DNA from: Tyto alba
Taxonomy: Eukaryota; Chordata; Aves; Strigiformes; Tytonidae
DNA: 64,000 nt
Direction of reading: 5' to 3'
Assembly (NCBI RefSeq): GCF_018691265.1
Contig: NW_024881327.1
Span: forward strand, 26,157,936-26,221,935
Below the pieces are notes generated by a model. It searched no databases, was not told where the DNA came from, and saw nothing but the letters and a program-made list of their open reading frames with translations. The translations under genes and the position numbers were made by a program. Position 1 is the first letter of the stretch, and each line of letters starts with the position of its first letter. Positions 34,801-46,800 of this stretch are shown piece by piece.

Positions 34801-37800
34801 TGTCGGCATGTTCTGTCTTAAGCCTCTCCCACCTTCTCTGTGACTCCCAAACCAACTTACACTAGTTAAGGGCCTCCCATTTTCTTACACAGCCATGTGG
34901 CAACAGCTTTGCTACAGATGGTGGATAATTTAGTCACATAAAAAAGTTGAGGCCTGCTCTTCCCCCTCCTTTGCAGATAACTCTGGCAGCAGCACAGAGA
35001 TTTCTTGAGGTCTGGAAGCTATTAAGGTTCATTTCAAGCACCCTTGAATGACCAGGCTTCTTTCTGGCCTTCAATCAAGCTGTCTGAGAAACAGATGTTT
35101 AGATTGGTCTTGAGTTTTCCGAAACTGACCCTGGAGCAGAGCACATGCGCACGGGAGAGAACATCACCACATCAGCCTACGTGGAAAATCCCCTCTCTCG
35201 CACCCACATTTGGGTCTTCCGCTAACAATCACCATGCGAAAAACGTCCTCTCTCAACCAAAGTAATGTCAACTCCGAGTGTCCTCATTTCCCACAGCGTA
35301 AAACCACTGGTAAAAACAATCTACCTAATAGCTAACGTATATATTCTGCAAAAATTTAAACTTAACAAAACACACTGAGAAAAGCATCAGGACGTTTACC
35401 CTAAAATACTTAGCAAATAATGAACAAAGTAAATTAGATAAATCTGGCAAGCCAGTAGACCTCTGCTCTATGGAGTCATAGCAAGCTCAACGCTAAACGC
35501 TTTGTACTTGTGCACATGAACCACAGAACAGTTGCAGCTTGTTTCTTTTTAAAAAAAAGCAATTAGAGAGTTGAAAGTGGAATAAAGTTATCTGCCATTA
35601 TTTTCATCATCTGCCTGAAAATGAAAAAAATTCTTGACCTTTAGATGATAGTTTTTAAAAAGATAGGACAGATTATTATCCAGCCAGTGCTAATGACCAA
35701 ACTCACCATTTTAGCAGCTATTTAACACCATTAATTAAGGTCAAGTGTTGTACCACATTGCTCTTAGCACTGAATTGGCAACTAAGATTCATTTAGTACT
35801 TTTACAGATTTTTCTAAAACCACTGATATAAAAATGAGAGCTGGATATCTCAATTATACAAAAGGGCTTAAATCACACCTTTAACCTGTAAAGCACTATG
35901 ACCAGTTTGGACATACACTGTCATTTTTACACTTCTGTTTTACATTTAGAAATTTAATTATAGATTCCAAGAAAAAAGGGGGAAGGGGAGGAAGCCACAC
36001 CCTCCAGCTCTTTGGAATATACAGCTGAACACTAAATTTTAATGTTGAAGTACGCTATTTAACACAGACACAGGGGTTTGAGCAGAGCTACAGAATGCTT
36101 CAGACATTTCACTGACCTGTTGAACACGCTTGGAGTTGGACTGTGATCTCGGTCCCTTTCCCTGTCTCTGGTACGTTCTCGATCTCTGTCGCGGTCACGG
36201 TCGCGATCCCGATCTCGAGATCGCTCTCTCTCACGTTCCCTATCTTTCTCTCTCCGTGCATAGTAATCCCACTGTTTGCTGGTGTCCATAAGACTAGACC
36301 ACGAAGGAGCAGAACCTGCAAGGTGCGGAAAGGTGACTAAAGAAAAAGATGCGGGTATTAGAAAGTACAAAATCATATACTGTATGAAAACTATAATAAT
36401 ACTTATGCATGAAAACACAGACATTTGTCAGCCTCCCTCAATGACATTTTTCAATCTTCCCCTTTCACATAAAAGTTAATTCTGAGCAAACTCTGAATTT
36501 TTTCCATGATGCTAATAAAGGCCTCTGGCACTCATTTAAATACTTGTTTCGGAGATGTACAGAACCAGGATATACACCACAAAGACTGCCTAAATACTTT
36601 TGGGGAAAAAAAAAAAAAAGATAAATAAATTGTGCAAAGACTTGCTGACAGAATCTGATTTTATGTGGCCAAATGGCTTTGTTTTGAGGGAATAACAAAA
36701 CAAAACCAACCAGAAAACAAAACTGCCTTTGAAACTCAGTGGCTCTGAAAGTACAGTTCAGAAAAACAAGGCAAAACGATGCTTCCAACTTAGTATTTAA
36801 ATGCTACTATTTTTATGTTTTGTCCTTTAAAATATAACGTTAGTTAAAAAGTTCTCATGAACTAATTTATATTCTATACTGTGCTTTGCCATACTTTTCT
36901 GATTACAGATGTAACAGCAGCTTTAGAAATACATTCCCTAAATTAATTCTGGGGAGAAGAAATAATGCTCCTACTTATGCTTTGTAAGATACTATTTCTA
37001 ATGAATACTCAGCACAACCACTGTTACCACTAAAATATAATTGTTTCAGAAAATTAAGCATATTATCTTAATCTAAAAGATGATACTCTTAAGAAGGTGA
37101 GATGGAAGTCATAACACTGACTCTCAGCCTTTCTAGGCAACGAGCAATGGGAATAGAGAAGGGGCATGCTTCTGCATTGCTTTCTACCAACTCCAATGTA
37201 ATAAATAGCTACTACTCTTAATGCCCCAATTGTTCTGTCCTGCCCTCCCTCTCCAGAAGCCCGGTGAATGCATCCTGTGAATGAAAAAATAAGGGCTGTG
37301 GTATTTAACTGGAAACAGCACTCTCTAGTGGACTTACAGTACAGAGGACTTCCCACTTTCTGCTTATCTGCTTTGCTAGCCAATGATAACATAGCCTTCA
37401 ATAAATCGTTTGTTTTGAGCTCCACTTCATTATCTATAATATGAGAACAATATTCACTTGACTCCATGGTGTCACAGAGAGACATTAATAGTATAATCAA
37501 CATAAATATCCACTGAACAATGTAAAGTGTGTTACTGATACTGTATTTAATACTGACAAGTTATAAAACCAGTGGCTTCTCCTGACGTGATGTTCAGACT
37601 GCCTTGCTTAGAGTGTCTGGGGTATGCCTGCCCCAGAAAGCTTTGGCAGAAGCTTAAGACAGCAGTTTGCCAAGCATCCAAAGGAGGAATACAAAAGACC
37701 TTTTGAGCAGGCAGTGGAGCAGGAAAAAACACTTAATTGTTAAAATGCATTTGCAATGAAAAGCACTGTAATTCTTTAAAAAAGCATTTATATGAGGTTT

Positions 37801-40800
37801 TGCCTCTAACAAAATGCTTGACACTGTTTCACTTCAGGGCTACAGAAAAAATGAGGAGTTAACAGAAGAAAATACCCTAATACAATAGTATGTTGTTCAT
37901 TATACTGCCAAAACCTGAAATTCTTCTAAGGAAAGCAGCCAGAAATAGCAAAAAAACAGCTGGACTTTAAAGACTGCTAATTTCCTTGACTTGCCACTAT
38001 GTCAACAACATACGTATGGTCTATGAGACACTGGCTGCCAGAATATTCCGATTTAAAGTGTAAACTTAAGTTTAACTTTAAATGCATACTACAAAACAAT
38101 TATTAATGGTAGTATAAACTGTGACAATAAATTTTGGTTACTCCCTCGCATCTGCACTAATTCTCATCAGACAGAAGGTTGTCATTTCGCCCCCAATAAC
38201 CTGAGATAAACCAGTTATTTGATACTCTCCACATTTTTGTATCTAGATTTTCACGAGTAATTATTCACAACACACCAGAAGCTTACTTTATAACATGTTC
38301 CGGCGTTCTGCGTTTACTACTTGGAATGAAGTAATTTGTAACTTTTAGTATTTCTACATGGATTATTCCAATAATTTCTACAAAAAGAAAGACACTTCTA
38401 AAGTTTAACTCTGATTTTATTTTTAAAACAGGAAGAGAGGGAGCTTTGAACAACCAATAGTTTTGGAGAATTAAGTCCTGTTTTGGAGATGGTTTAAAAA
38501 TTGAAGGCTGCATGGTGTCACAGTATAAGGCAAACTATTAATACACCTTCTTTGTGCCTCAAAAAATACTGACTCTCAGACTGTTTCTGTAATGCTGAAT
38601 TTCTTGCAAGTTCATAAGATATCAGAACATTTAGAGCACAGAACAGAGAAATGCTTGAGGGGAAAAATCAAACAACCATGCAAGTCACTTTACTGGCAGA
38701 CCAAACTCAGTGTCATATATTGACAGCTCAATAAAATTCAAAGATCTGATGGCAAAGGTAGCACTGAATTGTGAAAGAACTTAAGAGCAAGCTGAAGACA
38801 CTGCATTGATGCAGTGGAAGAGCACAAAGACAAAATAAATAATCTTGAAGCTACAAGTTATGAATATTATTTTACTATGCAACCTTCCTAATGGGCTTGC
38901 AGTGGGAAACATGCCTGACCACTAGGGAAAAGACACCAAAGCATGCAATTAGCAATTTGAATAGCCAGAAGAAAGGCTAGAGCCTTAAGATGGTATCTTT
39001 TGCAATGTGTTCCACATGCTCATCTTCATCCGCAATTTTGACAAAGCCATGATACATACAGACTGGCAAAGACAACAACAGGTTGGAGATTCAGTGCCAT
39101 CACCCAAAGCAACTATTAAATAAATATACTTAGTGATTCTTAATTAAAATGATCATCTGTACCCTATTGCATTGCTGAGTCCTCAATTTACCTAAGTTCT
39201 GATGCACAGAGAGCACTCGTAAAATACCAGCCAGTGATCCCATTGTGAGATAGGGTCTGTGAGAGTAAGATGCTGGCCAGGAAAACATCTTTCACTAAGA
39301 GATGAGCAGCGATAAAATGCCACTGAGCCTCTACAGATTCAAAAATCTGTATGACAAGCACAGCTTAGAGACAGACAATTTGCTTTGTGTAGTGAATACA
39401 AAAGCTTTTGCCACAGTAGGGATGCCAGATACACTGGGAAAATGGGAGCAGACTGTACTCCTTTGTCTCCACAACCATACAAAGGCAAACAAATTTTTAA
39501 CCCTGCTGAAGAAATTCAAATTCAGTGTTGGTGTGGTCATGATGACTGTCATCTTCCAAATATTGGTACTGCAACAACACAAGCATGCCATCACCTCTGA
39601 AGGTCAACACAAAACTTGGAAATATTCTTGTGTCCCTGACAGAATAGCAGATTCTAACAAAGGAGATTCCAAAGTGAAAAACATTCTAAATTCTGACACT
39701 ACATATTGGATACAATGTATGTATTAATGACTGTAAGACTGTTTTCCTTATGATATTCTACATGGGTTTAGATGTTGAAATTTCAGCAAAATAGTCACTT
39801 GGGTATCTCAACTGCCTGCCTCAGCTTCACCTTTTTACTAAAACTTCAGCAAAACTAGTTCAATTATTGTTAAAAAACTAGTTAGCATAAAGCAGATGTT
39901 TGCTGACATCAGGAATTCTTGAAAATGCAACAAGCTTCCATGTGTGAAAGCAAACACTTGATAACTAATGAGGAACCTTTCAATGTCAACAAAGTACCAC
40001 TTGTTACTCCATAAACTGCTCCAACTTCAAGAAATCACAAGCCATTCAAAAAACTGCATTTTGTATATCCTCTCTAAAGACTTATTAACACTTGGGAGAT
40101 ACATTATCTGCATGTTTGATCTGTGATGAACATTATGTATCCCCAGAACTGGACAGAGTCTTCCCTACAATTTCTACTCCCAGCAGCTAGTGTCCAAAGG
40201 AACCAAGAGCAAGGAGACAGAACGAGTCAGCTGGAAGAAAAGGCACTAGGCATGGGGCTGGGTGGCAGATGCACTGAAGGCAGAGGCAGTGACTGGCAAC
40301 ACACAAGGTCCTACACCCGGGTGAGGGCAATCCTCAATATCAGTACAGACTGAGTGATGAACTGATTGACAGCAGTCCTGCAGAGAAGGACTTGGGGATA
40401 CTGGGGGATGAAAAATTAAATATGAGCTGACAATGTGAGTTTGCAGCCCAGAAAGCCAATCGTAGCCTGGGCTGCATACAAGGAAGTGTGGCCAGCAGGT
40501 TGAGGGAAGTGATTCGCCCTCTGTGTGCACTCATGAGACCCAACCTAGAGTACTGCGTCCAGGTCTCAGGCCCCCAGTACAGGAAAGGCATGTTAGAGCA
40601 GGTCCAGAGGAGTGCCATGAAAAATCATCAGAGAGCTGGAAGGAACATCTCTCCTTCAGCATGGGAAAGAGAAAGCTCTGGAGAGAATTTACTGTGGCTT
40701 TTCAATACTAAAACAGGGCTTAAAAGAAAGATGGAGAGAGACTTTTTACCAGGGCCTGGAGTGACAGGACAAGGGGCAATGATTTTAAACTGTAAAAGGG

Positions 40801-43800
40801 TAGGTTTAGACTGGACATAAGGAAGAAATTCTTTATGATGAGGGTGGTGAGACACTGGAAGAGGATGCCCAGAGAAGCTGTGGATGCCCCATTATTGGAA
40901 GTGTTCAAGTCCAGGTTGGACGGGGCTTTGAGCAAACTGGTCTAGTGAAAGATGTCACTACCTGGAGCAGGGGCATTGGAACTAGATGATCTTTAAAGGT
41001 CCCTTCCAACCTGTGATTCTACATTTATCTTCCCGATTTGGGCTAGGTCAGGAAGAAGATGACATCTTACTATTGCCATCACTCTTTTGGCTCAAGAAGC
41101 AGAGCTGTGCTAGGTAACAGTTCTAAACACTGCAGGTTCTGTGGATGTCCATTTGATTGAAAATAATCAAACTTCTATTTTGGTTCACTCTTGCTATAAG
41201 ATCAGAAAGTGATGTTTTTCAGCATCAGATTTTTTCCATAACATTAATCAAAATAAAAAAAATAAAAACTGACTTTGCAACAGGATAGCTGAAGATCTTA
41301 GTATCTTAGATAAACAGTTTTTCAAAGGAAAGGTATATCACTCAGGATTTCTCAATGAATGTTCTTGCTGGTTAAAATTCTGATGATCTGTTTGACAGTA
41401 CTTGTTCTCCTGCTTCTGAATCCTACCAGTTCTTAGAAAATTCTCCCTGACTTGTGGTCCATATTACAGTGTATTATTTTTCAAAAACACAGTTCTGCAA
41501 AAGAATCATGGAAAGATATCCAGCATACACCTAAGTAAGCAAAACTATAGTTATTTATCAACAGCTGTTAAATTTGCAACAGCATGTGTTTGTTTACAAC
41601 AGTAGGCAATGAACCTTCATAATGAATTACTGAAAGGACCTGTTTAGTCTCTTAGCTAAAATCCTGGTAAGTATATCAAACTGATAAAGCACTAGTCAAA
41701 ATTTCCAGAGCTTGCAAGCTTACTCACCACTGCCGTATGAAAATGCACGAACAGAACGACCATCATAGCCAGAAGAATGTCCACTGTTGAAAAAAAAACC
41801 ATGTAAAAATTCAGTTTTACCATCAAAGCTACCTCCATCAATAAAGATATTCTTTTAATATTATTGCCTTGAATTCTTACCTGTATACAGACTAAAACAA
41901 AGTATTTGTTATAAATGGACTTGAGTCCTCCGTTTTGAGCATTACTAATTAAGGAAGCTGCCTATCAACACAAATATATTTCATGTTTTGCTACAGGGGG
42001 TGAAAATATAATTCTCTCTTTTAAAAATGGAAACAAAAAAAAATATTTGTATCAAAGCTGTTCTTTCATATTTTCAATGAATTTTCTATTTCATATGTCT
42101 TGTATCGTAAGGTGTTTCTTCACAGATACTGAACTTAATCTCCAATTGCTTGAAAGTGCTTCATTCATGAAGCCGTTCTCACTCCTTCTGTTAAAAAGTA
42201 GATATGTGAGCATGTCTAAGAACAGGTGGACTTCAAATGTGTAGTTCTATAAATAAACTACTAAATTAGCTACACATTTTCTAGGCTGACTTCTTTCAGT
42301 GGTAGCCAACTCCACAAGGTAAAAACCAGAAAGGTTAAAAAGGATGATATGTATACAGAACATAATTCATACATATATAATTCTTTCATGACTTTTAGCG
42401 CTTCCTACATAACCTGAATGAATTATCTTTGCAGTTTTTAACCTAAATGCTATTTCTGTTCTTGAAGGCACTTTAACATTAAGAAGTAAGTTTTGTGTTA
42501 GCTTAGTTTAAAAACAAAACAAACCCAATGATAATGAAAGGCCTATGCAAAACCTTGACATTTAAAAGTATGAGATTTAGTTCCTAGGTTTTATAATAAA
42601 CTCTTATTTTTTCACATCATATTTCAGAAAATACATAAATATTCACAACAAGTAAATGCAATGACTTGCTTCACAGCCAGAAGCAGCAGTCACAGCAACT
42701 GTCAGTATGAAATAATACTTTCATGCACATCAAACACATCCAGTTAGGGATTTTTCCTGAATTGAATCAAATGAAGATTTTCTGCGAGATTTATCATCAT
42801 CATCCTGTAGCGTATACGTTAACAGAATTTTCAATTTCAAAGGAACATATGTGTGCACCCTCCTTCAGTGAAATCCAAAGGACTGGCAAGAGGCTTGCAC
42901 CATCTTCTTAAGTGAGTTTTGTATATGGCCTGGTTTTGGCCTCCAGCAAAACATAAATATTTTTCTAAGGACTGTGCTGGCCAACTTTTTTCTTTTTCTT
43001 CCTTTGACGCACACATATATATATTTTTATATACATGTATATGCATACATACATATATATATATGTATGTATGCATATACATGTATATAAAAAAGGTATT
43101 GAAAAAATACTGTTAGGCCTACTAAAGCTGAGCACTTAGAACAAACACAGTAGAAACACAAATTTGGAATCCTTGGAACTCTGGCATTTCCTATAGTTTA
43201 TGAGGGCTTGAATCTGTGGCCAAACTGTTTATTTGCATTTATAGAAAAGAATACAGTAGCTGACAAGTATACGGTTCACTTAAATAAGCCTTCAGACTAC
43301 TGAAGAATACTTTAACAATCATTGCCTTGCCTTTATTTGTAAGTCTTGGCATTGATATAGTGTCATAACTGAACTAAACTAATGAGTGGTCAAGTAACCT
43401 ACTCAAAAGAATATTGTCAGACAGATGAGACTAGTAACATTTCTGTAAAAATACTGTAAAAATCTGAAACTACCTCCCCTCTTCCAGATAAAATCCATAG
43501 AACACTGGGTAGTCTAAGAGTCCTTACTAATTTATTTCAGTTATAGAATATTGATATATTTCTTTATATAATTTTGAACAGATAATCACCTTTCTATTGT
43601 GGGTATGAGGGAAGGTGGAGGACCGCCAGGTGGTGGTGCAAAGCCTGTAAAAATAAATTAGGTGAGGGGGGGAAAAAAGAAAAAAAAGAACACAAACATG
43701 AACACATAAAAGAACTAACCTAAGCGTACAATGGCAAACAAATTGCAGAGAGTACAATGCAAAAATTGTTTCTCACTGTGTAAATGGGTTTTATTTTATA

Positions 43801-46800
43801 AGACTGAAAACTACTTTCCAGCTTAACAAAGGCAGAGTATTAAACAGCTATTATCAGAACTTCAAATCAAATACATTAGCATTCTTAAAAATACAACTTA
43901 GAAGCATAGGAAAATTCTTGAGTATCTAACAATACTTAATAAACAACAATCACAACTATTTTCTGCGGAGCTGAAAAAAACAGAATGGGAAGAAAAGAAG
44001 GAAGCACAAATCTTAGAAACTGGCTGATCACGTCCACTTGTCAATGGTGTTTTCATACGTTTTCTTTTCTGCCTGGCATCAAAATAACTGAGCCTATATC
44101 CATGCATATAGATTTGTATTTATGAACTTTTATCTATATGACTAAAAGAAAGTTGATAAGTTGCATATCAGTTAAGTTTTCACTTCTTAACCAAATGTGG
44201 AAGGAAATTCTAAGCAAGTTTACCTGGTGGTGGCACTGTTATTGGTATACCTAAAAAGACAAGAAATAATATATCAATTATAGTAATAGTTTACATTTAT
44301 TATCTGCAGATCTAAAAATCAGATCGAGCTATCACCATATACATGATCAAGGAGAATGATAACATTTTCTGTGTCCTCAGATCAAGATCTCACATTAATA
44401 CCAAATATTAAGATTTTATGCAGGCCTTGTGCAATCTGGCTTTTTAATTTAAATTCATATTCTTCAGGATCTTATTTAGACAAAAATAATGAAGAATGAC
44501 TCTAGGTCTCAAGATTATAATTAAATCCATAACCCTCAAATGTTTAGTATCCAGAAGGAAAGTAACATCCCATGGAATATCTTTGCTTTATTTTATATTC
44601 CTTAACGGGATGAAAGGAAATGCAATTGGCCTTTGACCTTTAATAGCTTAGGATAGGAAACAGTAGGTCCACATGGACAAAATATTCTAGCAACAGTAAG
44701 CATTACAGACTTCTCAGTCAATGCTATGCCACACTGCAACTAATCATTCAGTTGCTACTTGGAGGGAAAAAAAATTGTTCAGTACTCTATTTTCTTGTAA
44801 ATATTCAAGAAAGGTGCGTCCTTTAATGCACATTCAAGAACGATTCTAACTTTTCTGGTTTTCATACCTAGCTTAGCTGTTATGAATCTAACTAAATGCT
44901 GAGAAATTGTTCCTAACTAAATTAGCTGACCTAACAGAATATACTGCCTCAACATATAAACCTATTTTATTTGATTATGAAGGGAATGATTAAAAGGTAA
45001 AAATCATTCATATACTTTAAAGGACGCATTATCCTCTCGTATTTTGCAAAGAACTAGCTTTACCTCAACTGAACACACAAAACACTGTCACATGAAAATA
45101 ATAAACTGGGCTAAAACAATACCAACAGAAAAGGGACTACTATACCAGGCATAAAGCTCTTTCAGTTACGAGCAACTCTGCTTCCATTAAAAAACAAGTA
45201 CTTTCAATCTGACAACTCACTGCAAGACTTTAGGGGGTGGGGGAGAACAGACAACTTTGCCAAATGCTTTCATCAGTTTTGCCATAACTGTAGACAGAAG
45301 AGTCGCAAGACCAGCTTAAATTAAAACCCATCTCATTCAAGTTCCCGACTTCATCATTCAGAGAATACCCTAAGTGTATTGGCCACTGCACAATTAATTT
45401 TATGTATATATCATTAGTTCAATACTAGAACTAAAAGATTGTTGTATGGCAGCAACATTTAACTACACCTACATATTATAAAATGTCTAGAAATGTCAAC
45501 TGCTCCCAAACTGCCTTGGTAGAAGCACAGAATGAAGGAATATGCATACAGAAGAAGGGTAATCAATACCAATGTTCACTAATTGCTGGTGATTTCACTG
45601 ACATGAATTCTTACCAGCATCAATCCTATAGGATTAAACAAACTGTGAAACAAAATTGACATTGATGTCCAATTCTGAAGATTAAAAATCTAATCCCTTA
45701 GCCAAAATGTAAATCAGCTGACAGAGAACCCCAAAAGTCAAATTTCTAACCTTCATGAGCCATTTTCCTCTTCAGCAGCATACAAGCTTTCCAATGTGCA
45801 CTATCATTAAGAACACTAGAAATCACACCATAAAAAGTTTGACAGTGTAACCTTTAAAAGGCCAAACACTCCTAATGAAAATGTCTTAAAATAAAAAAAA
45901 TAAAAAATAAAAAAAAAAAAAAAAAAAAAAAGAAGACTGGGAACTCAAACTGTTGCATAGCTGAAGTATTTTCTAATAATCTTTTTTTGGTTGACTGTCC
46001 ATCTTAACAGGTTCTTCACAAGCCTACAACATAGAATATATATAAATATAAAAAAAATACCTCTTAACAGCAATGTTAAGAAGCTAGAAAAATATCAGAA
46101 GTTTTCTCAAATTGATTCACTTACTAGCTCTACATTATGCTTAAAGAAAGTTTAAATTGCAGTATATTGTTAGCATTGAACATGGCTCTCTGCACTATGC
46201 ACAGAACTCAGCATAAGATCATGGGATGTCTCCACAACAGGTTGTACTGCCACAAAGACACACCTGGCCTAAACCTAAATATTCAGACTCGTGTGTCAAA
46301 AGCAATCCAAACAGCATTACTAGAGCATTTTACTTAATGTGTTGAAATTTGCTTTCAGGACATTTTATACCATCCTACTAACTCAATGCTGGTAAATATT
46401 TACAGAAAACCAAGCAGGTTTTACTAAAGGAAAGCAATGCCACATGTGCTCTGCTTGCAGAGTAAGGAATCAAACATGGTAATGCTGCCACAGCTTAACA
46501 TGCTGCAAATTAGCTGAACTGTGTAATAGTCCACAGCAATGTGATATAACTCAATTTGGTGTAAAAACTTATTTTGCCACAGGCTAAACTAAGTCAAATT
46601 CCCTCTCATTCATCACAAGATACAAAGTACACATGTAGATTGCTGGGGCTGAGCAGATGTACAGTTACTCCCTAGGCCCTGGTAGAAGTCTAAGCAGTCA
46701 AACTTCCCAAAGTTATTTCTCGAAAGTTCAATACTTCATTTTTTTTTTTTTTTTAATATCACAAATACATGTCACATTTTAACTACACTCTTAAACCAAA

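Larger units (their letters stand above)
29695..36116 (-). other. FIP1L1 intron carrying CR1 elements
   Basis: About 6.4 kb. It contains the CR1 fragment at 31040-31225, the nested CR1 pair at 32925-34185 and an A run at 34307-34322. The remainder is unique A/T-rich sequence with no exon recognised. Confidence 0.8.

Noticed and set aside
39302..39727. 141-codon open frame on the + strand
   Set aside because: Intronic in FIP1L1 and antisense to it; composition random-like and no family recognised.
43024..43093. Palindrome as a plain TA/CA microsatellite
   Set aside because: Arms contain non-periodic words (ATGCATAC, ACATGTAT) that pair exactly over the full length, which a simple repeat would not give.
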